A stretch of DNA of 64,000 bases from Phycisphaerales bacterium UBA2421. GTDB taxonomy: Bacteria > Planctomycetota > Phycisphaerae > Tepidisphaerales > Tepidisphaeraceae. Under the pieces are notes generated by a model, which saw only the letters and a list, made by a program, of their open reading frames with translations, had not been told where the DNA came from and did no database searches. This document shows positions 1 through 8,403 of the stretch, piece by piece. The stretch is from contig DDRH01000062.1 in assembly GCA_002343075.1 (NCBI GenBank), positions 16,605 to 80,604 on the forward strand. Reading direction: 5' to 3'. The stretch's first letter is position 1. Every line of letters starts with the position of its first letter. Position numbers and translations under genes: made by a program.

Positions 1-322
1 AGCGGTACGCGAGCTGGGTTCAGACCGGCGTGAGCCAGGTCGGTCCCTATCTGTTGCGGGCGTAGGAACCTTGACGGCGATTCTTCCATAGTACGAGAGG
101 ATTTGGAAGGACTGACCCCTGGTGTACCAGTTGTCGCGCTAGCGGCACGGCTGGGTAGCTATGTCAGGAAAGGATAAACGCTGAAAGCATCTAAGCGTGA
201 AGCCAACGTCAAGACAAGGGTTCCCATGAGACCCCCGGTAGACTACCGGGTTGATAGGCTGGAGCTGTACGGACTGAAAGGTCTTTAGGTTACCAGTACT
301 AATGGTCGATTGGCTTGGCCAT
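1..322 (+). rRNA. 23S ribosomal RNA, 3' end (partial)
   Basis: This is the last part of a large-subunit rRNA. It contains the sarcin-ricin loop region (tagtacgagagga near 90-102) and the conserved 3'-terminal segment ending in a ggtcgattggctt-like stretch near 303-317. The 5' part lies outside the window. The exact 3' end is uncertain by a few bases because the helix partner at the 5' end is not visible. A 5S gene follows about 160 bases downstream, so this is the distal end of an rRNA operon. Confidence 0.96.
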
Positions 323-448
323 ATTTATCGACTGCCGTCGATCTACAACCGTGGATCAGACTTATGTCTAGAGTATGTCGAAAGCATTCACCTAAAGAAA
401 GTTGTTCGACAATTTGAAAGCGAATCTCACGTAACACTTGCAATCACA

Positions 449-478
449 CCCCGGTCGGTGGGAAACCGCCGTCCGGGG
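449..478 (+). other. GAAA-capped hairpin between 23S and 5S rRNA
   Basis: The arms ccccgg (449-454) and ccgggg (473-478) pair perfectly. They are extended by an inner 6-bp stem (456-461 with 466-471, including one G-T pair) around a GAAA tetraloop at 462-465, with a single T-T mismatch at 455/472. The hairpin sits directly before the 5S gene. A role in rRNA processing is inferred from position; no T-run follows, so it is not an intrinsic terminator. Confidence 0.6.
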
Positions 479-481
479 CTT

Positions 482-590
482 TGCTGGTGGCTATACCCGT
501 AGGGTCATACCCGTTCCCATTCCGAACACGGTCGTCAAGCCTGCGGGGCCGATGATACTGCATCAGCGGGAAAGTAGGTCACTGCCAGCA
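482..590 (+). rRNA. rrf: 5S ribosomal RNA
   Basis: The ends tgctgg (482-487) and ccagca (585-590) pair as helix I. The interior carries the conserved 5S segments cccgttcccattccgaac (about 509-526) and gggaaagtaggtc (568-580). The length of about 109 nt fits the family. It follows the 23S 3' end and precedes a strong terminator, as expected for the last gene of an rRNA operon. Confidence 0.93.
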
Positions 591-602
591 TTAATCAACC
601 AA

Positions 603-637
603 GACCCCCGATTCTCACGAGTCGGGGGTTTTTTGTT
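603..637 (+). terminator. Rho-independent terminator of the rRNA operon
   Basis: The GC-rich stem gacccccgat / gtcgggggtt surrounds a short loop and runs straight into ttttttgtttt. It lies 12 bases after the 5S gene on the same strand. Confidence 0.88.
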
Positions 638-666
638 TTCTCACACGGCCTCCATACACTCTCCCC

Positions 667-1092
667 ATGCCAAGACCCAAGCCCGCTGCCCGGCGGCGCA
701 TCATGCACATCGTCGAGGCGCTGCCCGAGGGTGTTGCAAAACCGGTTCTCACGCATCTGTGCCTCGAAGTGCGCGGCAAGTGCTTCGGATGGTACATGGA
801 TAACCATCACGGCGACGGACGTTTGCAGCTCAACTGCAAGGCCCAGCCCGGCAAATCGCACGCGCTCGCAGCGCGATTCCCAGGTGTGTTTCACATTCCC
901 GCCTATGTGGGCAACAAGGGTTGGATCGGCGTATGGCTCGATGTGCCCGGTGTCGATTGGAAGTTGCTTAAGGTCTTGCTGACCGAGGCCTATTGCTTCG
1001 TCGCGCCCGCCCGGCTGCTTCAATTGCTCGAAGCCGGAGAATCCCCGCCCGCCGCCGCAGATTTCGGGAAACTATCGCTTCGACGGCGGTGA
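667..1092 (+). CDS. MmcQ/YjbR-family protein
   Basis: A 141-residue protein of the MmcQ/YjbR (CyaY-like fold) family, often annotated as a putative DNA-binding protein although the role is poorly defined. What shows it is the run from a C-L-E-V-R-GKCFGW start of the strand region (near residues 35-45), through the GWIGVWLDVP segment (near 85-95), to the helix ending in EAYCFVAPARLL near the C-terminus. That order of elements is the family's signature. No signal peptide or membrane segment is seen. It is the first gene after the rRNA terminator and lies 48 bases before the UvrC-like gene on the same strand, so the two could be cotranscribed. Confidence 0.82.
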   Translation: MPRPKPAARRRIMHIVEALPEGVAKPVLTHLCLEVRGKCFGWYMDNHHGDGRLQLNCKAQPGKSHALAARFPGVFHIPAYVGNKGWIGVWLDVPGVDWKLLKVLLTEAYCFVAPARLLQLLEAGESPPAAADFGKLSLRRR

Positions 1093-1140
1093 ATTCATTC
1101 GCTTTTGGCCGGTCGAATCGTACGATCCAAGGTGGCACCT

Positions 1141-2346
1141 GTGAAAGCAGCACCATTGGATCGACCGCCTCTTGACGACCTCATCGATTTTGATTCGTCG
1201 AGCGATATCGAGTCGCTCGCTTTGCGCGTGCCTGCGCGGTGGGTCGTGTATCTCTTCGCCGACAAGCAGGATCGTGCCATCCAGTTGCTTTGCGTGAAGA
1301 ATCTCCGCGCCAGTCTCCGCCGGAGGCTTGGGCCGGAGAGTGATGTTGAGCCGTCGAAGCGTGTCGATTACCGCCAGCTCGTCCGGCGGGTGTACTGGAC
1401 GCGCGTCGATAGCGAGTTTGAGGCGGATCTGCTCTATCTTCGCACCGTTCGAGAGTTGTTTCCCGCCGGTTACGCAAAGCTCGTGGCGCTTCGACCGGCC
1501 TGGTTTGTCGAGGTCGATTGCGATGCCCGGTTTCCGCGCTATTCCCGCACCGACGCGCCGGGCTCAACCTCCGGGGAGGTCTTCGGCCCGCTGGAAGATA
1601 AAGCCACCGCGACCCGGCTGATCGAACGGCTGGAAGACTGGTTCGACCTCTGCCGGTACCACAACATCCTGCAGCAAGCGCCGCATGGTAAAGCCTGTGC
1701 CTATAAGGAGATGGGACGCTGCCCGGCACCCTGCGACGGCAGCGTGTCGATGGAGCAGTATCGACAACTCGTCCGACTGAGCGCCAAGACCCTCGCCGAC
1801 CCCGACGACTACATTCGCGCGCAACAGGCGCGCATGCAGCAGGCCGCTTCCTCACTGCAGTTTGAAGCAGCGGGGCGGATCAAGGCGTACATTGCCTCGT
1901 TGTCACAGCTAACCACGCCTGTTTTTCGGAATATCCGGCGTTTTGAGGACCTTCGTTTCGTCACTTTACAACATGGCCCTTCCAGAAGAGCTGCGAAGGT
2001 GTTTCTGGTCACACCAACCGAAGTTCGGCCGATCGCGTGCCTGCTCGATAAGCCCTCACCCGGCAGCGGCATCGTGCAGGCGGCGCTTGCGGCGGCATCG
2101 CGCGTGGAGGCATTTGATATCGGGGCGCGGGAGACCTTCGGCATTGTCGCCCGCCACCTGTTCGCAGAAAAGCAGGCCGGCATCTGGATTCCGATCGACA
2201 AGCTCGACGAATCGTCGCTGGCAAAAGCCTATGGTGAGATTCGGAAGGACAAGTCGCCCGATGTCGCCGCCGGGCAATCTGCCGATGATGATGCCTCCGG
2301 CGACGAGGGGATTGTGCGGGAAATCCAGCCGTTTGTGCAGATCTGA
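1141..2346 (+). CDS. Degenerate UvrC-like protein (GIY-YIG and UVR regions)
   Basis: A 401-residue relative of the N-terminal half of excinuclease subunit UvrC, or of Cho. Residues 35-39 (VVYLF) and about 48-64 match the GIY-YIG core, and Arg56 sits where the family has its catalytic Arg. A Cys cluster follows (C171, C186, C194, C198), close to the UvrC iron-sulfur motif C..YH..C...C. A UVR-type helix lies at about 231-256. The YIG tyrosine position reads L-L-C and the usual Glu after the EAL-like helix reads Tyr99, so nuclease activity is doubtful. The RNase H-like C-terminal nuclease domain and the HhH domains are missing. I chose the GTG start at 1141 because AAGGTGG sits 6 bases upstream; a TTG at 1105 is also in frame. 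It may be a regulatory or structural paralogue; the function is inferred only. Confidence 0.72.
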   Translation: MKAAPLDRPPLDDLIDFDSSSDIESLALRVPARWVVYLFADKQDRAIQLLCVKNLRASLRRRLGPESDVEPSKRVDYRQLVRRVYWTRVDSEFEADLLYLRTVRELFPAGYAKLVALRPAWFVEVDCDARFPRYSRTDAPGSTSGEVFGPLEDKATATRLIERLEDWFDLCRYHNILQQAPHGKACAYKEMGRCPAPCDGSVSMEQYRQLVRLSAKTLADPDDYIRAQQARMQQAASSLQFEAAGRIKAYIASLSQLTTPVFRNIRRFEDLRFVTLQHGPSRRAAKVFLVTPTEVRPIACLLDKPSPGSGIVQAALAAASRVEAFDIGARETFGIVARHLFAEKQAGIWIPIDKLDESSLAKAYGEIRKDKSPDVAAGQSADDDASGDEGIVREIQPFVQI

Positions 2347-2449
2347 CCGGGGCCACCGAAGCCGGTGCGGGGCGCGCCAAATCATTCTGAAGCGGTTTGT
2401 GCAGACGTGCCGATAAAACTTCAAGTCGCGCTGTGGCGACACAACCTTG

Positions 2450-2725
2450 ATGCCGCACCCTGGTGAGCACTGTCCGTTCCTCAACCGATCCGATCCGCGC
2501 TGCGGGAACAACTTCAGTCTCGACCGACTTTGCCACGCGCTGAGGCATTGCACCGGAAACTATTCCGCCTGCCCGACTTACGTTGAATTGCTGGTGGAGC
2601 GGCAGGCGCGTCGGCAGTCGGTGGCGCGTAGTATGGGTGGGAATGGCCAGTCGATCGTCCAGGTCAGTATCGCAGGTCGAACCGCCGCCGTTGGTGAGGC
2701 GGTTCCTCTCGCATCTTGCGGCTGA
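2450..2725 (+). CDS. Small Cys-rich protein overlapping xerD
   Basis: A short protein of about 91 residues with a dense Cys pattern near the N-terminus: HCPFLNRSDPRC, then about ten residues to LCHALRHC and on to SACPTYVELLVER. The five cysteines and the Asn-Arg-x-Asp and Cys-Pro-x-Tyr pieces look like a compact metal-binding module, and I recall similar small proteins in planctomycete genomes. TTG at 2447 directly precedes the ATG at 2450. No strong Shine-Dalgarno sequence is visible. The last 83 bases overlap the start of the recombinase gene in another frame, which hints at translational coupling. The product is not recognised; metal binding is inferred. Confidence 0.55.
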   Translation: MPHPGEHCPFLNRSDPRCGNNFSLDRLCHALRHCTGNYSACPTYVELLVERQARRQSVARSMGGNGQSIVQVSIAGRTAAVGEAVPLASCG

Positions 2726-3566
2726 GCGCGGCCTTGCGCCCAACACGCTTGCCGCCTATCGCCGCGATCTCGTCAGCCTCGTCGAGCACTTCAACAGTAC
2801 CGCCACCACTCTGGAGCAAGCTCGACCTCACGATTTCACGGGTTATCTCCGCGAGCAGACTCGTCAGGGCAAGTCGACCAAGACCCTCGCCCGCAGGGTT
2901 GCGGCGATACGCGTTCTCCTACGCTACATGAGCAGCGAAGGGAAAGACGTGGAGTTGATCCTTCAACATATCGAACGCCCGAAGCCGGAACGGTCCTTGC
3001 CCAAGATTCTAAGCCGCACGCACGTTAATGAGCTGATCGCCGCGCCCGATCCGAATTCACCGATGTTCTCCCGCGATGTTGCAATTCTCGAACTGCTCTA
3101 CGCGAGTGGGCTTCGAGCGTCCGAACTGTGCGAACTTCCGCTGCGCGATGTGAGTCTACAGGTGGGATGTGTTCGAGTGCTGGGAAAGGGCCGCAAAGAG
3201 CGCGTAGTGCCCATAGGCCGGGCGGCGGGGATTGCGATCGAGCGATACATCAGCGAGACGAGGCCAACGCTCGATAAGCAGCGATCGGACAGGCTGTTTC
3301 TGTCAAGGACAGGCCGACCGCTGGAGCGCGTGGCGCTCTGGCAGCTTATCGAGAAGTATGCGAAGAAGTCCGGGCTGTATTCGAGAGGTGTCTCGCCGCA
3401 CACGCTTCGCCACTGTTTTGCCAGCCACCTATTAAGCGGCGGGGCGGACCTGCGTGTTGTGCAGGAGTTGCTGGGGCATGCCGACGTCAGCACGACGCAG
3501 GTTTACACCCATGTCGATTCTGACCGTATCCGGGCTGTTCACAGGAAGTTTCACCCGCGCGCCTGA
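2643..3566 (+). CDS. xerD: Tyrosine recombinase XerC/XerD
   Basis: A 307-residue tyrosine recombinase that would resolve chromosome dimers at dif together with a second Xer protein. The N-terminal SAM-like core-binding domain covers about 15-105. The catalytic domain carries R158 (ASGLRASEL), K182 in GKGRKERVV, H253 and R256 in HTLRHCF, H279 in LLGHADVS and the nucleophile Y288 in QVYTHV, so all catalytic positions are present. Length and spacing fit XerC/XerD rather than phage integrases. I chose the ATG at 2643; an upstream ATG at 2583 adds a Trp/Arg-rich stretch that looks untranslated. XerC and XerD cannot be told apart safely by eye. No dif-like site was noticed nearby. Confidence 0.9.
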   Translation: MASRSSRSVSQVEPPPLVRRFLSHLAAERGLAPNTLAAYRRDLVSLVEHFNSTATTLEQARPHDFTGYLREQTRQGKSTKTLARRVAAIRVLLRYMSSEGKDVELILQHIERPKPERSLPKILSRTHVNELIAAPDPNSPMFSRDVAILELLYASGLRASELCELPLRDVSLQVGCVRVLGKGRKERVVPIGRAAGIAIERYISETRPTLDKQRSDRLFLSRTGRPLERVALWQLIEKYAKKSGLYSRGVSPHTLRHCFASHLLSGGADLRVVQELLGHADVSTTQVYTHVDSDRIRAVHRKFHPRA

Positions 3567-3590
3567 CGGCCCTTACGGCGCGGCCCTTGA

Positions 3591-3809
3591 TTACGCCGCA
3601 ACCGCGTCGCGAAAAGGCAGCTTCTGGTTCTGCAGGCAGACGGCCAGGAAAATGTGTCGCAGGCGTTCGATGCTTGCCGACTGAAGAAAGTCATCGGTTA
3701 GATCGAGCGGAAATCGGGCGGGGTAAGATCGAAACTGTTCGATGAGCACCGGCCGGCTCATAGCTGAGATGGTGGTGACGAGTTGTTCGATCTGATCGTT
3801 TCGCAGCAT
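3591..3809 (-). CDS. Small conserved-looking hypothetical protein
   Basis: A 72-residue protein, convergent with the recombinase gene and ending 24 bases from it. The composition is ordinary for a soluble protein, with alternating hydrophobic and charged residues (RNDQIEQLVTTISAMSRP, then an FPLDLTDDFL segment and an IERLRHIFLA helix). No signal peptide, Cys cluster or known motif is seen. It reads as a mostly helical protein. I do not recognise the family; the coding call rests on composition and the clean gap between neighbours. Confidence 0.55.
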   Translation of the reverse strand: MLRNDQIEQLVTTISAMSRPVLIEQFRSYPARFPLDLTDDFLQSASIERLRHIFLAVCLQNQKLPFRDAVAA

Positions 3810-3863
3810 GACTTTCTCCGCACGAACGAAAGACGCCGCCGACCGGGTGTGGTTTCACCGGAA

Positions 3864-4319
3864 CTAGCCGACAACATCAACTAACACGCCCCTGCGAAAC
3901 CTATCGGGCCGATAGCGGATCAGCTTAACAACCTCAGTCGCCGGCGGGGGAGGCAACGGTTGCTCCCACGGCAGTACGGCCCACGGGGGTTGAATCGGGT
4001 TGGGCAGGTCGCGCCGATGTTCCGGCTCGGTGGGGCCCGCGTACAGTGTGGGAGTTCGCTCGATCGCAGGGTCTGGATGCACGACTATCCGAGGTTCAAT
4101 CTCTGGTTCTGGTGTGATGGCGAAACGTGGATGAATCTCGGGTTCGGGCGTCACGGAACGGCGCGGGCCGATCCTGGCGCAATCGCCGTCGCCGCATCCC
4201 GCCGACGGTCCGCCATCTGCCATCGCCCCGCGGATGAGGCGTACGACCTGCAGGTCAATCGCAGCGACGAGGAGCGAGATGTTTGAGGGCAACGCCGGTG
4301 AGACCACATTTCCCAACAC
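3864..4319 (-). CDS. Pro/Glu-rich repeat protein, hypothetical
   Basis: Up to 151 residues. The middle has three or four imperfect copies of a unit of about 12 residues built on T-P-E-P-E-I-x-P-R (TPEPEIHPRF, TPEPEIEPRI, HPDPAIERTP), then a Pro-rich stretch (LPWEQPLPPPP) and a basic C-terminus. The N-terminus is mildly hydrophobic but not a clear signal peptide, and an internal Met near residue 33 could be the true start. Such repeats suggest an extended, low-complexity spacer. It lies upstream of and divergent from queA. I do not recognise the function, and translation itself is not certain. Confidence 0.42.
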   Translation of the reverse strand: MLGNVVSPALPSNISLLVAAIDLQVVRLIRGAMADGGPSAGCGDGDCARIGPRRSVTPEPEIHPRFAITPEPEIEPRIVVHPDPAIERTPTLYAGPTEPEHRRDLPNPIQPPWAVLPWEQPLPPPPATEVVKLIRYRPDRFRRGVLVDVVG

Positions 4320-4489
4320 GCAAACCGGCGTACCCGCTGGGAGGCGTCGCGTGATCGGTGAGAGAAATGCCCGGAAATCGCATAAAATGAGGACAATTGA
4401 TCGCGACGTGTGGTTCGTGAGATAGTCCGGTTATGCCGGATGTTGCAGCGAATCAACATCGACCCAGCGCGCGACCTGTTACGAGTCAC

Positions 4490-5533
4490 ATGAACATCCA
4501 TCAACTCGACTTTGTTCTTCCGCCCGAACTGATTGCGCAAGCTCCCACGGTCCGGCGGGCTGATTCGCGGCTGTTGCACTACCGTCGCGATGAACGATCT
4601 ATGGCCCACCGGGCTTTTGCAGAATTGCCGTCGCTGCTAAGGCCGGGCGATCTGCTCGTGTTCAATGATGCGCGCGTCATCCCCGCCCGATTTGCACTGC
4701 GTAAGCCGAGCGGCGGCCGGGTTGAGGGTCTGTTTATCGGACAAACCTCCCCGCGGCGGTGGCAGGTGATGCTGCGAAATCTGGGGGGAGTGCGCGCGGG
4801 TGGGTCACTTTTTTTTGCCAATGACCCGTCAATTGGCGCGTCGGTGATTGAGCAGTACGACGATGGGCGATACCTGATCGAAGTCGATTTCGACCGTGGC
4901 GCCCCTGAACTGTTGTCGCGCCTGGGCCGCATGCCCCTGCCGCCTTACATCAAGCGAGCAAAGGATGAAGACGCGCGCGATGATCTGGACCGCGATCGAT
5001 ATCAGACTGTCTACGCCCGCGAGCCGGGCAGTGTCGCCGCACCCACCGCCGGGCTACACTTCACGCCAGACATTTTTGATGCGCTAAAGAGTTGTGGGGT
5101 CGAATGCGCATATCTCACGCTTCATGTGGGGCTGGGCACATTCAAACCGATCGCAACCGAAACGCTGGAAACACATTCGATGCACACAGAGCGTTACAGC
5201 ATTCCCGCTTCAACGGCGGAAGCGATCAACACCGCAAGGCGCGAAAGGCGACGCGTCATAGCAGTTGGCACCACCAGTGCCCGCGTGCTGGAGAGCCAGC
5301 CGCGGGGCGATGTGATCGAACCAAACTCGGGCGAGACAGCGATTTTCATCTACCCGCCTTATGAGTGGAAGCATGTCGATGCGCTGGTCACCAACTTTCA
5401 CCTGCCGCGCAGCACACTCATCGCGCTGGTAGCGGCGATGATCGGGCTTGAAGCGCAGCGGTGCATTTATGCGGAGGCGATCGCGCGCAAGTATCGTTTT
5501 TTCAGTTACGGCGACGCCATGTTCGTGGAGTAG
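4490..5533 (+). CDS. queA: S-adenosylmethionine:tRNA ribosyltransferase-isomerase QueA
   Basis: A 347-residue QueA, the cytoplasmic enzyme that moves the ribosyl group of SAM onto preQ1 at tRNA position 34 to make epoxyqueuosine. Family markers are the N-terminal LDFVLPPELIAQAP, LLVFNDARVIPAR (about residues 55-67), the AAPTAGLHFT segment, the LHVGLGTFKP strand and the C-terminal TNFHLPRSTL. The ATG at 4490 was chosen over the ATG at 4433 because the family starts a few residues before the LPPELIA box. It converges with clpB across a 58-base gap. A second queuosine gene, queD, lies at 55 kb on the other strand. Confidence 0.97.
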   Translation: MNIHQLDFVLPPELIAQAPTVRRADSRLLHYRRDERSMAHRAFAELPSLLRPGDLLVFNDARVIPARFALRKPSGGRVEGLFIGQTSPRRWQVMLRNLGGVRAGGSLFFANDPSIGASVIEQYDDGRYLIEVDFDRGAPELLSRLGRMPLPPYIKRAKDEDARDDLDRDRYQTVYAREPGSVAAPTAGLHFTPDIFDALKSCGVECAYLTLHVGLGTFKPIATETLETHSMHTERYSIPASTAEAINTARRERRRVIAVGTTSARVLESQPRGDVIEPNSGETAIFIYPPYEWKHVDALVTNFHLPRSTLIALVAAMIGLEAQRCIYAEAIARKYRFFSYGDAMFVE

Positions 5534-5591
5534 GCGCATTCACCGGCGCAGGTAAACACCAGTTGCCGCCGGAATTGCAGGTGATGCGTCG

Positions 5592-8216
5592 CTAGACTCC
5601 GACAGGTTCACCCTGAACGCCGGCGGCGCCACCGCGAAACGTGAAGTCCTGCCGATTCGCGTCAACGTCCACCTCAATCGTATCCCCCTCGCCGAACTCC
5701 CCGCTGAGCAGTCGGGACGCCAGTGGGTTTTCAATTCGCTGCTGGATAAGCCGCTTCAACGGTCGCGCGCCGTACGCCGGATCGTATCCCTCCTCGGCGA
5801 GGAGCGCCGCTGCGGCGGGGGTGACTTGCAGCAGAAGGCCGCGCTGCGAAAGTCTGTTACGCAGATAGCGCAGCTGAACCTCGACAATCTTCGCAAGCTG
5901 GTCCTTTCGCAGGGGATGGAAGATGATCGACTCATCGATTCGGTTAATGAACTCCGGCCGAAACGCGCCTTTGAGAACATCTTTCACCGCTGCTTCCACT
6001 TCCCAATCGCTTGCGCCTTCGCCCATCAGCGTTTGAATGCGGTCGCTTCCAAGATTGCTGGTCATCACAATGACAGTGTTCTTGAAGCTCACCGTGCGGC
6101 CGTGCCCGTCGGTCAGTCGGCCGTCGTCCAGCACCTGCAGCAGCACGTTGAAGACGTCGCGGTGCGCCTTCTCGATCTCATCAAAGAGCACCACACTGTA
6201 AGGACGCCGGCGCACGGCCTCGGTCAGCCGACCGCCTTCTTCGTACCCCACATATCCCGGCGGGGCACCGATCAGTCTCGCTACGCTATGCTGCTCCATG
6301 AACTCGCTCATATCGATGCGGACCATCGCGTTATCGTCATCAAACAAAAACTCGGCGACGGCTTTGCACAACTCGGTCTTGCCGACGCCGGTTGGGCCTA
6401 GAAAGAGGAAGCTGCCGATGGGTCGATTGGGATCGCCCAAGCCCGCGCGATTGCGTCGCACGGCGTTGCTGATCGCGAGAATCGCTTCATCCTGCCCGAT
6501 GACCCGCGCGCCAAGCCGCTGTTCCATCTGCATCAGTTTTTCTCGCTCGCCTTCGAGCATCCGCGTCACCGGGACGCCAGTCCATCTGCTAACCACTTCG
6601 GCAATTTCTTCGCTGGTGACCGAATCCTTTACAATTGCATGGCCGGTATCGATGGCGGCCTGAATCGTCTGCTCTGCAGCGACCAGTTGGGTTTGCAGGG
6701 TGCTCAATTCGCCGTGCTTAAGGCGCGCCGCCAGTTCCCATTTGCCGTCGCGCTGCGCCTGATCCAGTTCGAGTTGCTTCTGCTGTATCTGCTCCTGCAG
6801 CTCCTTCACCTGGTCGGTCGCCTGCTTTTCGTTCTGCCAGCGCGTCATCAGCGGTGTGCGGCGCTCATTGAGGTCGGCCAGCTCTTTCTGGGCCTTCTCC
6901 AACTGCTGCTTGCTTGCGTTGTCTTTCTCAAGCTTGAGGGCTTCAATCTCGATTTGCAGTTGCATGACCTTTCGGTCCAGCTCATCTAGCTCAGCAGGCT
7001 TGCTGTCGTTCTCAATTCGCAGCCGTGACGCGGCTTCGTCGATCAGATCGATCGCCTTGTCGGGCAAAAACCGGTCTTGAATATATCGATCGCTCAGCAC
7101 CGCGGCGCTGACGATGGCGCTGTCGGTGATGCGCACGCCGTGGTGCCGTTCATAGCGCTCTTTCAGCCCGCGGAGGATCGAAATCGTGTCTTGCACGCTG
7201 GGCTGTCCGACGTGTATGGGCTGAAACCGGCGCTCAAAGGCCGGGTCTTTCTCGATATGCTCGCGATACTCATCGAGCGTTGTTGCGCCGATGGTCCGCA
7301 GCTCTCCACGCGCCAGCGCCGGCTTGAGCAAGTTACCGGCATCCATGGCACCTTCACTCTTGCCCGCGCCGACTACGGTATGCAGTTCGTCAATGAACAG
7401 AATGATCTGCCCGTCCGACTCGGTGACCTCTTTGATGACCGCCTTCAGGCGTTCTTCAAACTCCCCGCGGAACTTTGCACCGGCGATGAGCGCGCCCATG
7501 TCCAGAGCGATGATGCGCTTGCCCTGCAATCCGGTTGGAACATCGCCGTTGAGCATGCGAATGGCCAGCCCTTCAACGATCGCGGTTTTGCCGACGCCGG
7601 GTTCGCCAATGAGCACCGGGTTGTTTTTCGTTCGGCGGCTCAGGACCTGCATCGTTCGGCGGATTTCGTCGTCGCGGCCGATCACCGGATCGATCTTCCC
7701 CTGGCGGGCAAGCTCGATCAGATCGCGTCCATATTTGCTCAACGTCTGATAAGTCGCCTCAGGGTCGGCTGAGGTAACGCGTTGGTTGCCGCGGACGGCT
7801 TTCAGCGCCGCGAGGATGGTGTCCGCGGTGATTCCGTTGCCCGCCAGCAGATCGCGCAGGTCGCTCTTGACCTGTGTCAGGCCGAGCAGCAGGTGTTCGG
7901 TGGAGAGATATTCGTCCTTGAGACGATCTGCCTCCTTCTGCGCACTGGTAAGAACCTCTTGTGTGGCGCGATTGACTTGCAACTGCACGCCGGTGGCCTT
8001 TGGGAGTCGGTCTAGCTCTGCCTCGACTGTGGACGCGAGGCGCGCAAGATTTGCACCGAGCTTTTGTACGAGCGGTCGCACCACACCGTTTTCCTCGGCC
8101 ATCAGACCGGCAAGCAAGTGCAGCGGGACGATTTCGGCATGGTTGCGCTCTTGTGCGAGTTGTTGCGCCCGCGCGACGGCCTCCTGCGCCTTCACGGTCA
8201 GTTTGTCCAAACGCAT
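5592..8216 (-). CDS. clpB: ATP-dependent disaggregase ClpB
   Basis: An 874-residue ClpB/Hsp104 AAA+ chaperone, which works with DnaK to dissolve aggregates in the cytoplasm. It shows an N-terminal Clp repeat domain (about 1-150), a first AAA+ module with Walker [11 protein letters not shown] and Walker [10 protein letters not shown], the long coiled-coil middle domain (about 410-530), and a second AAA+ module with [10 protein letters not shown] and [11 protein letters not shown]. The presence of the middle domain separates it from ClpA and ClpC. The start ATG follows GGAG at good spacing. It lies downstream of the lptF/lptG pair, with a 187-base gap that has room for its own promoter; no CIRCE element was seen there. 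Confidence 0.98.
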   Translation of the reverse strand: MRLDKLTVKAQEAVARAQQLAQERNHAEIVPLHLLAGLMAEENGVVRPLVQKLGANLARLASTVEAELDRLPKATGVQLQVNRATQEVLTSAQKEADRLKDEYLSTEHLLLGLTQVKSDLRDLLAGNGITADTILAALKAVRGNQRVTSADPEATYQTLSKYGRDLIELARQGKIDPVIGRDDEIRRTMQVLSRRTKNNPVLIGEPGVGKTAIVEGLAIRMLNGDVPTGLQGKRIIALDMGALIAGAKFRGEFEERLKAVIKEVTESDGQIILFIDELHTVVGAGKSEGAMDAGNLLKPALARGELRTIGATTLDEYREHIEKDPAFERRFQPIHVGQPSVQDTISILRGLKERYERHHGVRITDSAIVSAAVLSDRYIQDRFLPDKAIDLIDEAASRLRIENDSKPAELDELDRKVMQLQIEIEALKLEKDNASKQQLEKAQKELADLNERRTPLMTRWQNEKQATDQVKELQEQIQQKQLELDQAQRDGKWELAARLKHGELSTLQTQLVAAEQTIQAAIDTGHAIVKDSVTSEEIAEVVSRWTGVPVTRMLEGEREKLMQMEQRLGARVIGQDEAILAISNAVRRNRAGLGDPNRPIGSFLFLGPTGVGKTELCKAVAEFLFDDDNAMVRIDMSEFMEQHSVARLIGAPPGYVGYEEGGRLTEAVRRRPYSVVLFDEIEKAHRDVFNVLLQVLDDGRLTDGHGRTVSFKNTVIVMTSNLGSDRIQTLMGEGASDWEVEAAVKDVLKGAFRPEFINRIDESIIFHPLRKDQLAKIVEVQLRYLRNRLSQRGLLLQVTPAAAALLAEEGYDPAYGARPLKRLIQQRIENPLASRLLSGEFGEGDTIEVDVDANRQDFTFRGGAAGVQGEPVGV

Positions 8217-8287
8217 GGTACGACTCCTTCTGGCAAGCGCATCTCGCCGCCGAGAGGTGGAGTATCAATCTGTGTGCCAATGGGATC

Positions 8288-8317
8288 GAATGACCTTAAG
8301 TGATTATTTTGAATGAC
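8288..8317. repeat. Direct repeat of gaatgac upstream of clpB
   Basis: Two copies of gaatgac (8288-8294 and 8311-8317) are spaced 23 bases start to start in the 187-base gap before clpB. Between them, on the minus strand, lies cttaag followed by a cccatt about ten bases on, loosely like a heat-shock sigma-32 promoter but with a short spacer. A regulatory role is a weak inference. Confidence 0.25.
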
Positions 8318-8403
8318 TTTATGGCGAAGTAGCCGCGTGCGCGATGCTGCCAAAATGGCAGTCTGCTGCGAGTCGCAGATGTTCAGGTGCGCGACCTGCT
8401 CAG

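Noticed and set aside
1181..1855. A 224-codon minus-strand frame opposite the UvrC-like gene
   Set aside because: Arg-rich composition without domain features, fully antisense to a supported gene.
5543..5572. Shared terminator between queA and clpB
   Set aside because: The ccggcg / cgccgg arms are only 6 bp with an 18-base loop, and there is no T-run on either strand.
8217..8403. CIRCE element before clpB
   Set aside because: No TTAGCACTC / GAGTGCTAA inverted repeat is present; only a gaatgac direct repeat was seen.
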